DNA from: Rhodopseudomonas rhenobacensis
GTDB taxonomy: Bacteria > Pseudomonadota > Alphaproteobacteria > Rhizobiales > Xanthobacteraceae
NCBI RefSeq assembly: GCF_014203125.1
Contig: NZ_JACHIH010000004.1
Location: 124,001 to 188,000, forward strand
DNA length: 64,000 nucleotides
Direction: 5' to 3'
Notes under the pieces: model-generated
What the model saw: only the letters and a program-made list of their open reading frames with translations
Databases searched by the model: none
What the model was told of the DNA's origin: nothing
Translations under genes and position numbers: made by a program
In this document: positions 55,010 through 64,000 of the stretch, piece after piece
How the letters are laid out: every line of letters begins with the position of its first letter
How positions within the stretch are numbered: position 1 is the first letter of the stretch

Positions 55010-56833
55010 ATGCGTGCCGGCTTCGCTATGCCGATTGTTGCGACGTTGCTGACGTCCGGCCTGCCCGCGTGGGCGGCGGACCCTGCCCCGATCTTCGTCG
55101 ACCAGGGACCGAAATGGACCGCGGTGTTGCGGGCCGACTATTACATCCGCGATCAGGGCTCGCGGATGATCCCGCTGGCCTGGCTGCGCAATTTCAAGCA
55201 GCCCAATGGCCAGCCGTTTCTGGCCGACAGCCTCGCCCGCTACGGCTATCTGCCGAATCCGGCCGACAGCAACGGGCTTCCGGTCGGCTTCACCGCGACC
55301 GGCACCGCCGGCGTGCAGATCGCCGGCATGACCTGTTCGGCCTGCCACACAAGGCAGATCACCGCCGAGGGCAAGACCTATCGGATCGACGGCGGCCCGG
55401 CGATCGTCGACTTCCAGGCCTTCCTCACCGATCTCGACGCCGCAGCCTCCCAGGTTCGCGCCAGCGACGCCGCTTTCCTTCCGTTCGCCGCCGCGGTGCT
55501 GCGCTCGGCGACGCCGGATCCGGACGACGTCGCCACGCTGCGGCAGGATTTCGAACTCTGGTACGTGCGCTACCACACGCTGATCACCCGCGCGCTGCCC
55601 GCCGCGAGCTGGGGACCGTCGCGGCTCGACGCCGTCGGCATGATCTTCAACCGCCTCACCGGGCTCGATCTCGGGCCGCCGCCGAGCTACCTGATCGCCG
55701 ACAACATCAAGCGCGCCGACGCGCCGGTGCGCTATCCGTTCCTGTGGAACGCGCCGATCCAGTCGAAGACGCAGTGGCCGGGCTTCGCCGACAACGGCAG
55801 CGACATCCTGGCGCTGTCGCGCAATCTCGGCGAAGTGTTCGGCGTGTTCGGGGTGTTCCAGCCGACCAAAGACGGCCTGGTGGTGGATTTCCTGCACAAC
55901 AATTCGGCGAACTTCGACGGCTTGAATCAGCTCGAGGATCTGGTGAAGCAGATCGGGCCGCCGAAATGGCCATGGCTGGTCGACAACGAGCTCGCCGCGC
56001 GCGGCAAGGCGATCTATGCCCGCGCGCAGGCCGACGGCGGCTGCATCGAATGCCACGGCATCAAGGCCGGGCCGGTGCGCTTCCCCAATCAGCAGACCTG
56101 GGCGACGCCGATCGACAATGTCGGCACCGACACCCGCGAATACGACGTGCTGGCGTGGACCGCCAAGACCGGCGTGCTGCAGGGCGTGTTCATTCCATTC
56201 GTCACCGAGCCGCTGAAGGAGACCGATCTGGCGTTCAACGTGCTCGCCACCTCGGTGATCGGCTCGATCGCCGAGCAGGCGCTGCTGGGCGCCGCCGCCG
56301 CACCGCGCGCGTCGGCTTTGGTGGCAAGCGTTGCGGAGACGCCATCGCGCACCGCCAACGCGCCCCGCGCGGCGCTGAAGCGGTTGCCGCCGGCGCTGCG
56401 CGACCTGCAGGGCGCGTTCCGCCCGGCGACCCCGGCGGCGCCCTCGCAGCAACTCGAGGGCCTCCGCGTCCAGGGCGCGGCGGTCCCGGCGCCGACGCAG
56501 CCCGCCGCGGCGCCGCCGTCGCGTGGCTCCTACGAATCCCGGGTGATGCAAGGGATCTGGGCCGCGGCGCCCTATCTGCACAACGGCTCGGTGCCGACGC
56601 TGGCGGAGCTGTTGAAGCCGGCGGCCAAGCGCATCAAGCAGTTCAAGATCGGCCCGGCCTACGACACCGTCAATGTCGGGCTGGCGGTGGAGCAAGGCCA
56701 GTTCGACTACACGCTGACCACCACCGACTGCGCCAACCTGAATTCCGGCAACAGCAATTGCGGCCACGAATTCGGCACCCAACTGCCCGACGCGGACAAG
56801 AAGGCGCTGCTGGAGTATCTGAAGATCCTGTGA
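55010..56833 (+). CDS. periplasmic di-haem cytochrome c, RoxA/MauG-peroxidase-like
   Basis: A 607-residue exported protein. ATG 55010 has GAGGGAGG 8 nt upstream. Signal peptide about 1-22 (cleaved after AWAAD). Two c-type haem motifs, MTCSACHTRQI (about 107) and GCIECHGIKAG (about 344), and the family block GIWAAAPYLHNGSVPTLAELL (about 517) are those of the RoxA/RoxB and di-haem peroxidase superfamily. Rubber oxygenase RoxA cleaves polyisoprene with O2; peroxidases reduce H2O2. Which of these applies here is unknown. A disordered Pro/Ala insert at about 440-510 is unusual. It is convergent with a DoxX gene. Confidence 0.88.
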   Translation: MRAGFAMPIVATLLTSGLPAWAADPAPIFVDQGPKWTAVLRADYYIRDQGSRMIPLAWLRNFKQPNGQPFLADSLARYGYLPNPADSNGLPVGFTATGTAGVQIAGMTCSACHTRQITAEGKTYRIDGGPAIVDFQAFLTDLDAAASQVRASDAAFLPFAAAVLRSATPDPDDVATLRQDFELWYVRYHTLITRALPAASWGPSRLDAVGMIFNRLTGLDLGPPPSYLIADNIKRADAPVRYPFLWNAPIQSKTQWPGFADNGSDILALSRNLGEVFGVFGVFQPTKDGLVVDFLHNNSANFDGLNQLEDLVKQIGPPKWPWLVDNELAARGKAIYARAQADGGCIECHGIKAGPVRFPNQQTWATPIDNVGTDTREYDVLAWTAKTGVLQGVFIPFVTEPLKETDLAFNVLATSVIGSIAEQALLGAAAAPRASALVASVAETPSRTANAPRAALKRLPPALRDLQGAFRPATPAAPSQQLEGLRVQGAAVPAPTQPAAAPPSRGSYESRVMQGIWAAAPYLHNGSVPTLAELLKPAAKRIKQFKIGPAYDTVNVGLAVEQGQFDYTLTTTDCANLNSGNSNCGHEFGTQLPDADKKALLEYLKIL

Positions 56834-56866
56834 GGCGTCGCAGCCGATCAGCGGCGCCTGACGGTG

Positions 56867-57322
56867 TCAGGCGTCGCTGTAGGTCGGCTCGGCCACCACG
56901 GCGCGCGGGCCGCGGCCGATCCCGGCGATGATCAACAAGGCGCCGATCAGCGACAGGTTCTTCAGGGCGTGGATCATGTTGTTGGTGGCTTCCGGCCCGC
57001 TCTGATTCCAGAAATCGTGCTGGGTGTAGGTCGCCACGATCACGAACACGATCAGCAGCAGCGCGAAATAGCGCGCGGCGAAGTTGAAGGCGATCATCAC
57101 CCCGCACAGCAGTTCGGTGACGCCGGCGGCGATCGCCAGCATCTTCGGCATGGTCATTCCGGCCATGGTTTCCAGATCGGCGGTGTAAGGCGTCAGCAGC
57201 GCGGGTATCGCGATCTTCGACACCACCTCGGTGGTCGCCGCGATATCGAGCAGCTTGGCTGCTCCGGAAAAGATGAACAACACCGCAAACAGAAAGCGGC
57301 CGAAACTGATGAACGCGGGCAT
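56867..57322 (-). CDS. DoxX family membrane protein
   Basis: A 151-residue protein with four helices, from ATG 57322 (GAGG 8 nt upstream). The N-terminus FGRFLFAVLFIFSGAAKLLD is the DoxX pattern, followed by PKMLAIAAGVTELLCGVMIA, ALLLIVFVIVATYTQHDFW and NNMIHALKNLSLIGALLIIAG. Family members are quinone- or redox-linked inner-membrane proteins. It faces the di-haem cytochrome gene tail to tail; a link between the two is only positional. Confidence 0.93.
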   Translation of the reverse strand: MPAFISFGRFLFAVLFIFSGAAKLLDIAATTEVVSKIAIPALLTPYTADLETMAGMTMPKMLAIAAGVTELLCGVMIAFNFAARYFALLLIVFVIVATYTQHDFWNQSGPEATNNMIHALKNLSLIGALLIIAGIGRGPRAVVAEPTYSDA

Positions 57323-57476
57323 GGTCGACCTCACTGAAGGAGCAGATGCGGTTGGCGATGGCGCGCGGAGTATGCGGGCTTGGTCGGCGGTTTTCAAACG
57401 ATGATATGGTGTCGACGACGCGACCAAAGGCGTGCGCGCGGTGAATGCGGCGTTTGACGCCGCGCCGTGTTGTCCT

Positions 57477-58481
57477 TCATTTCCCGATCGTCTTGCTGAT
57501 CTCGAGCTTGACCTTGCTGGGCAGCGGCACGAATTGCATCGACCGCGCCGTGCCGTCGCCATGCGCGAAGGCCCATTTGAAGAATTTCAGCGCCGCCGCC
57601 GAACTGGCGGCCTTGGCGGGGCTCTTCGGCACCAGGACAAAGGTCGCGGTGACGATCGGCCAGGCTTGCTCGCCCGGCATGTCGGTCAGATCGACGGCGA
57701 AGTTCGGCACCGACCAGTCGCCATGCTCGGCGGCGGCCGCGAAGGTCTCGCCGTTCGGCGCCACGAAGCGGCCGGCCTTGTTCTGCAGCTGCACGGTCGC
57801 GAGCTGGTTGGCGAGCACATAAGAGAGCTCGGCATAGCCGATCCCGCCGGGCGTCATCGGCACCGTCGAGGCCGCGCCATAGCTGCCCTTGACGCCGGCG
57901 CCGACCGGCCAATTCAGCGTCATGCCGATCCCCATCCTGTCGCGCCAGGCCTCGCTGGTCTTCGACAGGTATCGGGAGATCGCGTAGGTGCCGCCCGATC
58001 CGCCGGCATGATAGAGCAGCGAAATCGAAAGCTTGGGCAAGGCGAGACCAGGATTGAGCGCCACGATCCGTTCGTCATCCCACGACGCAATGCGCCCCAT
58101 GAAGATGTCGGCAAGCACCGGCGCGGTGAGCCGGAGTTGGCCGGGTGCCACACCGGGAATGTTGACCACAACCGCATAGCCGCCGGCGACGGTGGGAAAC
58201 TGCAGGATGTCCCCCTCCTTCAGCTTGGCGTCGTCCATCGGCACGTCCGAGGCGCCGAAGTCGGTCAGGCCTTTCAGGACCTGGAGCTGCCCGACGGAGG
58301 ATCCCGACGGCTGATAGTTGATCGCAAGCCCCGTCGTCGACTTCTGTTGTTCTGCCCATTTGAGGTAGATCGGCGCGGCGAAGGCCGAGCCGGTGCCCAT
58401 CACCGAGGTCTCGGCATGACCGGCGCTGAGGCCGGCCGCGGTGAGGCTAAGCGCCATCATGGCAATGCGAAGTGCGCGCAT
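57477..58481 (-). CDS. pstS: PstS-like phosphate ABC transporter substrate-binding protein
   Basis: A 334-residue periplasmic protein. ATG 58481 has AGGA 8 nt upstream; signal peptide about 1-23 (ending GHAET). The PstS pattern is clear: MGTGSAFAAPIYLKWAEQQ, INYQPSGSSVGQLQVLKGLTDFGASDVPM (about 55-83), LADIFMGRIASWDD, and YHAGGSGGTYAISRYL (about 157), which holds phosphate ligands. It lies 31 nt downstream of the phosphonoacetate hydrolase gene, with no pstCAB here. Presumably it captures phosphate released by, or competing with, phosphonate breakdown, or is a dedicated phosphonate/phosphate sensor. Confidence 0.9.
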   Translation of the reverse strand: MRALRIAMMALSLTAAGLSAGHAETSVMGTGSAFAAPIYLKWAEQQKSTTGLAINYQPSGSSVGQLQVLKGLTDFGASDVPMDDAKLKEGDILQFPTVAGGYAVVVNIPGVAPGQLRLTAPVLADIFMGRIASWDDERIVALNPGLALPKLSISLLYHAGGSGGTYAISRYLSKTSEAWRDRMGIGMTLNWPVGAGVKGSYGAASTVPMTPGGIGYAELSYVLANQLATVQLQNKAGRFVAPNGETFAAAAEHGDWSVPNFAVDLTDMPGEQAWPIVTATFVLVPKSPAKAASSAAALKFFKWAFAHGDGTARSMQFVPLPSKVKLEISKTIGK

Positions 58482-58512
58482 GTCTGTTGTCCTTTGAACT
58501 GCCGATGAAGGG

Positions 58513-59778
58513 TTATTCGACGCCGTTCAGCACGAAGTCGAAGATGTCGTAGTTGCGCAGCACGCCGGTTGCCGCGCGTTCGCGGTAGGCTCGCGTCAGC
58601 GGGCGCGACAGCAGGAACGGCACCCGCTGCTCGCCCAGCCCGCCATGCGAGCGCAGGCTGTGGCTGCCGAGCGCCGACAGGTCGTGATCTTCACGCCGCG
58701 CGCCAACCACCGTGCCGCGATCGCTGAACACCGCGAAGTCGCCCTCGCGATCCGGCGGCAATTGGTAGCGTTCGCACACCGTGGCGCGATCGAGCACCAG
58801 CTCCACGCCGGGCAGCGACCGCGCATAGGCCATCATCGCCTTGATGTCGCAGGGCTTCAGCAGATGGACGCGGACGAAGCCGCCGAGCGCGCCATGATGC
58901 CGAACGAATGGATCGGCGATCGGACAGATCACCCGCGCGGTACCGGCGCCGAATTTTTCGTTGAGCGCGTCCTCCAGATAGATAACGTTCGGCCGGCCAT
59001 CCGCGTCCGACTTGTCGGCCATGCCGTGATCGGCGGTCAGCGCGACGGTGGCGCCGAGCTCGATCAGGCGCGCCATGCAGCTGTCGACCGCTGCGTGGAA
59101 GGCATTCGATTCCGCCTCGCCGGGCTTGTATTTGTGCTGCACATAGTCCGAGGTCGACAGATAGATCAGTTGCGGCTTCGCCGTTTCCAGCAGCTTGATG
59201 CCGGCGTCGAGCGCAAACAGCGAGAGGTCGGCGGAATATTGATCCGGCTTGGCGCGGCCCACCATCTCCTCACCGCTCTTGAAACCGAGCGCGGTGAGAT
59301 CGGCGGCGTTCGGGTGTTCGGACGAGAAGGCGATGCCGTCCATCTCGTAGGCCAGCACCTTCAAGAGCTTGTCCTTGGCGGTGACCACCGCGGTCTTAAC
59401 GCCCGCCTTGCTCATCGCACCCAGAATGGTGCCGCAGCGCAGCCGCCTGGCGTCGGTCACCATGATCTCTTCGCCGGTCTCGGCATCGAGATAGTAGTTG
59501 CCGTTGATGCCGTGGATGGCGGGCGACACGCCGGTGACGATCGAGGTGTTGTTGGTGTTGGTGGTGGTCGGCACCGTGGCCAGCGCGGTGCCGATATAGC
59601 CGCCCGACTTGAACCCGGCGATCGTCGGCAGCACGCCATCGGCAAGTCCGCGCTCCAGATAGTCGGGGTCGAACCCGTCGAGGCAAATCACCACCACAGG
59701 CCGTTGCGGCGCGGCATAGCGGCGTCCGTTGACCTCGATCGGAGTCTGCGAGCGGTCGGATGGAGAAAGCGTCGTCAT
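58513..59778 (-). CDS. phnA: phosphonoacetate hydrolase
   Basis: Zinc-dependent C-P bond hydrolase of the alkaline phosphatase superfamily: phosphonoacetate to acetate plus phosphate. It has 421 residues from ATG 59778. Metal-ligand motifs are VVICLDGFDPDYLERG (Asp about 29), the nucleophile Thr in ATVPTTTNTNNTSIVTG (about 68), TSDYVQHKY (Asp and His about 210), LTADHGMADK (about 250) and GSHSLRSHGGL near 380. Upstream and divergent lies a LysR regulator, downstream a PstS-like gene: a compact phosphonoacetate catabolic unit like phnA/phnR of pseudomonads. Confidence 0.95.
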   Translation of the reverse strand: MTTLSPSDRSQTPIEVNGRRYAAPQRPVVVICLDGFDPDYLERGLADGVLPTIAGFKSGGYIGTALATVPTTTNTNNTSIVTGVSPAIHGINGNYYLDAETGEEIMVTDARRLRCGTILGAMSKAGVKTAVVTAKDKLLKVLAYEMDGIAFSSEHPNAADLTALGFKSGEEMVGRAKPDQYSADLSLFALDAGIKLLETAKPQLIYLSTSDYVQHKYKPGEAESNAFHAAVDSCMARLIELGATVALTADHGMADKSDADGRPNVIYLEDALNEKFGAGTARVICPIADPFVRHHGALGGFVRVHLLKPCDIKAMMAYARSLPGVELVLDRATVCERYQLPPDREGDFAVFSDRGTVVGARREDHDLSALGSHSLRSHGGLGEQRVPFLLSRPLTRAYRERAATGVLRNYDIFDFVLNGVE

Positions 59779-59865
59779 GGTGTCGTCCCGGTGCTGAAGG
59801 CCGCCCGTCGTGTCGGCCGATGGCCCCTGGTAGGCTGTTGAGATGTGAGAATCGATCGAATAAAA

Positions 59866-59879
59866 CACACTGATGTGTG
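59866..59879. promoter_or_regulatory. candidate operator for the LysR regulator
   Basis: Perfect inverted repeat CACAC-TGAT-GTGTG in the 158-nt gap between phnA and the divergent LysR gene. A related half-copy, GATGTGAGA, lies 30 nt to the left (59842-59850), so the regulator may bind both. Position and symmetry fit a LysR site of the T-N11-A type. Confidence 0.55.
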
Positions 59880-59936
59880 AGAAAAAGTCGTAACAAAAGC
59901 GACGCTGATGGGCGCTGCCGTCACACGGAGGTCATG

Positions 59937-60830
59937 GTGAAAGAACGGGAATTGCCGCTGATCGCGCTTCGGGCGTTTGCGGTCGCGGCGCGCAGCGACA
60001 GCCTGAGTGCGGCGGCCGAAGAACTCGGCGTCACCCACGGCGCCGTCAGCAAGCAGGTGCGCTTATTGGAGGACTGGCTGGGCCAGCAGGTGTTCACCCG
60101 CGAGGGGCGCGGCGTCGCGCTGACGCCCTACGGCCGCGTGCTGGCCGAACAACTGAGCCAGTCGTTCCGTGATATCGAGGCCGCCTGCCACTACGTCCGC
60201 CGCCGGCGCAGCAAGGCGGTGCTGGCGGTCGAGGCGCCGTCGACCTTCGCGATGTATTTCCTGATGCCGCGGCTCAAACGCTTCGAGCAAGCCAATCCGG
60301 ATCTGGCGGTGTGGATTTCGACGCGCATGACCGGACAAACCCCGGATGTGTCCTCACATGATCTCTTGATCACCCGCGGCAGCAGCGAACGGATCGGCGG
60401 ACATTCCAAAGCATCGACGGCGTTGTTCGAAGAAACCCTGACGCCGGTCTGCAGCCTGGACCTGATCCAGAACAGCCCAATCACCACGCCGGCGGATCTG
60501 CTCGCGTTTCCATTGATCACCTCGGCGACGCGGCCGGGACATTGGGAGGCGTGGCTGCAGAAAGCCGGTCTGCGCGACCATGTGTTCGAAGGCGGCCACC
60601 GCTTCGACCACATGTTCGTCGCGATGCATGCGGTGCGTGAGGGCTTCGGCTCGGTGGTGGCGCCGAAGGAATTCTTCCCGGGTCAGCCGGAATGGCGACT
60701 GACCTGTCCTTTTCCGGACCTCGTCGTGAAGGGTGAGAAGTATTTCGCTCACCCGACGTCGCGGGCGGATTCCCGCTATCTTCGCCGCTTCATCGATTGG
60801 CTCAAGGACGAGATCAAGACAGCCGCGTGA
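59937..60830 (+). CDS. LysR-family transcriptional regulator
   Basis: A 297-residue regulator. GTG 59937 has GGAGG 5 nt upstream; the frame is open back to 59877 but those codons overlap the operator region. The N-terminal winged helix-turn-helix is LIALRAFAVAARSDSLSAAAEELGVTHGAVSKQVRLLEDWLG cut here as LRAFAVAARSDSLSAAAEEL followed by HGAVSKQVRLLEDWLG (GcvA-like pattern). The effector domain begins about residue 95 (LAVEAPSTFAMYFLMPRL). It is divergent from phnA and presumably activates the phnA-pstS unit when phosphonoacetate is present (compare PhnR). Confidence 0.93.
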   Translation: MKERELPLIALRAFAVAARSDSLSAAAEELGVTHGAVSKQVRLLEDWLGQQVFTREGRGVALTPYGRVLAEQLSQSFRDIEAACHYVRRRRSKAVLAVEAPSTFAMYFLMPRLKRFEQANPDLAVWISTRMTGQTPDVSSHDLLITRGSSERIGGHSKASTALFEETLTPVCSLDLIQNSPITTPADLLAFPLITSATRPGHWEAWLQKAGLRDHVFEGGHRFDHMFVAMHAVREGFGSVVAPKEFFPGQPEWRLTCPFPDLVVKGEKYFAHPTSRADSRYLRRFIDWLKDEIKTAA

Positions 60831-60845
60831 GCTGCGGGCGCAGCG

Positions 60846-63155
60846 CTACGCAAACAGCGTCGGCTGCTGGCGTCCGGCGCGTTCCTGGGCTTCGACGGCG
60901 GCGACCGCGGTCATGTTGAGAATGCCGCGCGCGGTCACCGATGGCGTGAGAATATGCGCCGGCCGCGCCGGGCCGATCAGGATCGGCCCCACCGGCAGCG
61001 CATCCGCCAGCACCTTGATCATCTGATAAGCGACGTTGGCGGTGTCGAGGTTCGGCATGATCAGCACATTGGCCTGACCTTCCAGCCGCGAATGCGGCAG
61101 GATGAATTTCCGCGCCGCTTCCGACAGCGCGGTGTCGCCGTGCATTTCGCCGTCCGCTTCGATCTCCGGATGGTTCTCCGCCAGGATCGCGGTGGCGCGG
61201 CGCATCTTGCGCGACGATTCGGTGTCGTAGCTGCCGAAATCAGAATGCGATACGAAGGCGATCCGCGGCTTCATGTTGAAGCGCTGCACGTGGATCGCGG
61301 CCAGCGCTGCGATCTCGGCGAGTTCTTCGGCGCTGGGGTTCGGCCGCACCTGGGTGTCGGCGATGAAGATCGCGCCCTTCGAGGTGATCATCAGCGACAG
61401 CGCCGCGAAATCGGTGATGCCGGGCAGCGAGCCGATGATCTCGCGGACGTGGCGCAGATGGCTCATGTAGCGGCCGTCGACGCCGCAGATCATGGCGTCG
61501 GCCTCGCCGCGCGCTACCGCCAGCGCCGCGATCACCGTGGCGTTGGTGCGCACCATGGTGCGCGCGGTCTCCGGGTTGACGCCGTAGCGGCCGGCGACGT
61601 CGATGTAGGATTGCACGTAGGAGCGATAGCGCGGATCGTCCTCCGGGTTGATCAGGTCGAAATCCTCGCCGGCCCGGATCGACAGGCCGTAGCGCTTGAT
61701 CCGTGCGGCGACCACCGCCGGACGGCCGACCAGGATCGGCCGCGCCAGCTTTTCTTCGAGGATGGTCTGGGTGGCGTGCAGCACGCGCTCGTCTTCGCCT
61801 TCGGCGTAGATCACCCGCACCGGCTGCGCCTTGGCCTTGGTGAACAGCGGCTTCATCACCAGACCGGAGCGGAACGCGAAGCGCTCGAGCTGCGCGCTGT
61901 ACTCGTCGAAATCGGCGATCGGCCTTGTGGCGACGCCGGAGTCCATCGCCGCCTTGGCCACCGCCGGCGCGATCCGCAGGATCAGCCGCGGATCGAACGG
62001 GCTCGGAATCAGCGAACCCGGGCCGAAGCCCAATTCCTCGTCGCGGTCAAAGCCGATCGTCACCGCTTCTTGCGGCGGATCGCGCGCCAGCCGCGCGATC
62101 GCATCGACCGCGGCGTGCTTCATCTCTTCGTTGATCGCGGTGGCGCCGACATCGAGCGCGCCGCGGAAGATGTAAGGAAAGCATAGGACGTTGTTGACCT
62201 GGTTCGGAAAGTCGGAGCGTCCGGTGCAGATCAGCGCGTCGGGGCGGATCTTGCGCACCTCGTCCGGCATGATCTCCGGCGTCGGGTTGGCGAGCGCCAT
62301 CACCAGCGGCCGCTCGGCCATCAGCGCCACCATCTCGGGCGTCAGCACTTTCGGGCCGGACAGCCCGAGGAAGATATCGGCGCCGCCGATCACTTCGGCC
62401 AGCACCCGCTTGTCGGTGGGCTGCGCGTAGATCGCCTTCCAGCGGTCCATCAGCTTTTCGCGGCCCTCATAGACCAAGCCTTCGAGGTCGCAGACCCAGA
62501 TATTCTTGCGCTGCGCGCCGAGCGACACCAACAGGTTGAGGCAGGCCAGCGCGGCGGCGCCGGCGCCGGCGGCGACGATCTTGACCTCGTCGAGCTTCTT
62601 GCCGGTGAGCTGCAGCGCGTTCTTCACCGCGGCGCCGACGATGATCGCGGTGCCGTGCTGATCGTCGTGAAACACCGGGATCTTCATCCGGTCCTTGAGC
62701 TGGGCTTCGATCTCGAAGCACTCCGGACCCTTGATGTCTTCCAGGTTGATGCCGCCGAAGGTCGGCTCCAGCGCCGCCACCGTCTCCACCACCCGCTCCA
62801 CGGTGTCGGCGGCGATCTCGATGTCGAACACGTCGATGTCGGCGAATTTCTTGAACAGAACCGCCTTGCCTTCCATCACCGGCTTCGACGCCAAGGGGCC
62901 GATATTGCCGAGCCCCAGCACCGCGGTGCCGTTGGTCACCACCGCGACGAGATTGCCGCGGATGGTCAACGAGGCGGCCTGCGTCGGGTCGGCCGCGATG
63001 GCGTTGCAGGCGGCGGCGACTCCGGGGGTATAGGCCAGCGCCAGGTCGAGCTGGTTGGCGAGAGGCTTGATCGCCTGGATCTCGAGCTTCCCGGGGCGAG
63101 GCAGGCGATGATACGCCAGCGCAGCCGCCTGCAGCTCTTCGGAATTGGTGACCAT
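60846..63155 (-). CDS. maeB: NADP-dependent malic enzyme (MaeB type)
   Basis: Oxidative decarboxylation of malate to pyruvate. The 769 residues hold an N-terminal malic enzyme domain (about 1-430) and a C-terminal phosphotransacetylase-like domain (about 430-769), the usual MaeB fusion. Motifs: [50 protein letters not shown] in part (about 75), [24 protein letters not shown] in part with the metal-binding Asp residues, and the Rossmann loop [16 protein letters not shown] (about 198). The PTA-like part ([12 protein letters not shown]..., [11 protein letters not shown]) is regulatory, sensing acetyl-CoA. ATG 63155 has AGGGGA upstream. Convergent with the LysR gene. Confidence 0.96.
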   Translation of the reverse strand: MVTNSEELQAAALAYHRLPRPGKLEIQAIKPLANQLDLALAYTPGVAAACNAIAADPTQAASLTIRGNLVAVVTNGTAVLGLGNIGPLASKPVMEGKAVLFKKFADIDVFDIEIAADTVERVVETVAALEPTFGGINLEDIKGPECFEIEAQLKDRMKIPVFHDDQHGTAIIVGAAVKNALQLTGKKLDEVKIVAAGAGAAALACLNLLVSLGAQRKNIWVCDLEGLVYEGREKLMDRWKAIYAQPTDKRVLAEVIGGADIFLGLSGPKVLTPEMVALMAERPLVMALANPTPEIMPDEVRKIRPDALICTGRSDFPNQVNNVLCFPYIFRGALDVGATAINEEMKHAAVDAIARLARDPPQEAVTIGFDRDEELGFGPGSLIPSPFDPRLILRIAPAVAKAAMDSGVATRPIADFDEYSAQLERFAFRSGLVMKPLFTKAKAQPVRVIYAEGEDERVLHATQTILEEKLARPILVGRPAVVAARIKRYGLSIRAGEDFDLINPEDDPRYRSYVQSYIDVAGRYGVNPETARTMVRTNATVIAALAVARGEADAMICGVDGRYMSHLRHVREIIGSLPGITDFAALSLMITSKGAIFIADTQVRPNPSAEELAEIAALAAIHVQRFNMKPRIAFVSHSDFGSYDTESSRKMRRATAILAENHPEIEADGEMHGDTALSEAARKFILPHSRLEGQANVLIMPNLDTANVAYQMIKVLADALPVGPILIGPARPAHILTPSVTARGILNMTAVAAVEAQERAGRQQPTLFA

Positions 63156-63195
63156 GCGTTCCCCTAACTCTCGCAGCTCGTTCTAATTTTCGATT

Positions 63196-64000
63196 TTACT
63201 TCTTAGTAGCAAGCCACGTAACGAAAGCAGCAATTAGGGCAGACATAACTGTCGCCGCGGCGGTAATTAGCGCGGAGTTTCTTTCAACCCAGGTCTTTTG
63301 GGGCGAAGCAGTTGGCTTCGACGTGAGGGCAGACTCTGGCAGTTGAATTACATAAACCGGGGCATAGGGTCCATCAGGCCGCAAGTATTCCACGTCCGAG
63401 ACGATAGCGCTGCGGCGGGGCAATTTGTCAGGCGATGACGGCGCGGCCTTCTTCCTCGGCTCATCGTTTGTGTATGACTTCGCAGCATTGTGAATCTGAA
63501 GCAACTGGGTCGCAAGCTTTTCCTCTAGCAGTGCTTCCATCTCGGAGACATCAATCGCGCCTCCCACGAAAGCTCTGTCAGCACTTTCCAGCGCGCGATA
63601 GTACGGCCCCTTATTTTCAGAAATCTGCTCAGGTATGGTTCTAGAACCCGGAATGCGATAGCCGAGACCTTGACAAAGGAGCATGTAAGAAACGATCCGT
63701 GCCGTGCGCCCATTACCATCAGCAAATGGATGGATCCAATTCAGACGCCACAAGGCATAGGCGGCGAGATGGATGGCACTCCTGTCCCTATTTGAATTGA
63801 TGTACTCGCAAAAGTCCTCCACGAAGATCGGAACCTGCGTGGGATCTGGGGGCACATGAGCCGATCCTCCAATCTTTATCGGGGTGGATCGAAATGTTCC
63901 GGCAAACTTGTTAATTCCCTCGAGTACCACCCGATTCAGAATCAGGAGATGACTAATCCTCAGCCGACTTTCCGTTTTCGAAGAAAGCCAACCATCCAGA
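63196..64000 (-). CDS. Fic domain protein with C-terminal membrane anchor, N-terminus off the window
   Basis: The frame is open to the right edge, so the 5' end is missing. At least 267 codons are visible. The Fic active site HPFADGNGRTAR (H-x-F-x-D-G-N-G-R-x-x-R) is complete, preceded by ALWRLNWI; AMPylation or other phosphotransfer to a protein Tyr, Ser or Thr is expected. Further upstream RISHLLILN and VVLEGINKFAGTFR are typical Fic N-terminal segments. The last 25 residues (NSALITAAATVMSALIAAF, then VTWLATKK) form a tail-anchor helix, which is uncommon. GC content is lower than in maeB; probably acquired. Any inhibitory (S/T)xxxE(G/N) helix is not visible. Confidence 0.88.
   Translation of the reverse strand, partial: LDGWLSSKTESRLRISHLLILNRVVLEGINKFAGTFRSTPIKIGGSAHVPPDPTQVPIFVEDFCEYINSNRDRSAIHLAAYALWRLNWIHPFADGNGRTARIVSYMLLCQGLGYRIPGSRTIPEQISENKGPYYRALESADRAFVGGAIDVSEMEALLEEKLATQLLQIHNAAKSYTNDEPRKKAAPSSPDKLPRRSAIVSDVEYLRPDGPYAPVYVIQLPESALTSKPTASPQKTWVERNSALITAAATVMSALIAAFVTWLATKK

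Overview
The window is GC-rich DNA from an alphaproteobacterium of the Bradyrhizobium/Rhodopseudomonas group (Nitrobacteraceae). This rests on the nuoA-G operon layout, the lon/clpX/clpP/tig chaperone-protease block, a class II (B12-dependent) ribonucleotide reductase, DUF2171 and DUF1328 small proteins, and about 107-bp palindromic repeats of the kind scattered through these genomes. It is chromosomal with a few accessory insertions. The genus call is inference from recognised proteins; no 16S rRNA is present. Layout: (1) 1-8100, minus strand: nuoA-B-C-D-E-F-G, with nuoG cut by the left edge. This operon encodes the peripheral arm and first membrane subunit of NADH:quinone oxidoreductase (complex I). 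Five extra small genes sit between the subunits: two related coiled-coil proteins, an S23-type four-helix-bundle protein bounded by inverted heptamer arrays, an FkbM-type methyltransferase and a one- or two-helix membrane protein. (2) 8.1-18.5 kb: tRNA-Asp, an HU-like protein, peptidase T, tRNA-Val, then lon, clpX, clpP and tig on the minus strand (protein quality control), then tRNA-Leu. (3) 18.6-24.5 kb: a multicopper-oxidase-fold protein that has lost most copper ligands, an orphan VapD, the NAD(P)HX repair enzyme nnr, and glnB-glnA behind a sigma-54-like site. (4) 24.5-31 kb: a hypothetical protein, an EamA permease, and a PepSY protein plus TonB-dependent siderophore receptor (iron uptake). 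(5) 31-37.5 kb: nrdJ, then a low-GC accessory gene of unknown function with a HicA-like tail, an orphan DUF2442 gene and a dense set of palindromic repeats. (6) 37.5-54.8 kb: many small secreted or membrane proteins, an FMN reductase, a lone Flp pilin, a CPBP-type membrane protein, a tyrosine phosphatase, a Sel1-repeat protein, a GNAT acetyltransferase, a frameshifted thioesterase relic, a histidine-kinase-like protein without the phospho-accepting histidine, CreA, an L,D-transpeptidase, a polysaccharide deacetylase and a DHFR-fold protein. (7) 55-64 kb: a RoxA/MauG-like di-haem cytochrome c, DoxX, a phosphonoacetate hydrolase with a PstS-like binding protein and a divergent LysR regulator (a likely C-P compound catabolic unit), a MaeB-type malic enzyme, and a Fic protein with a C-terminal membrane anchor cut by the right edge. 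The most unusual signals are the gene-studded nuo operon (especially the translationally coupled FkbM methyltransferase and the heptamer-bounded S23 gene), the unknown gene at 34937-36337, and the degenerate catalytic proteins (copper-less MCO fold, His-less HisKA_2 kinase).
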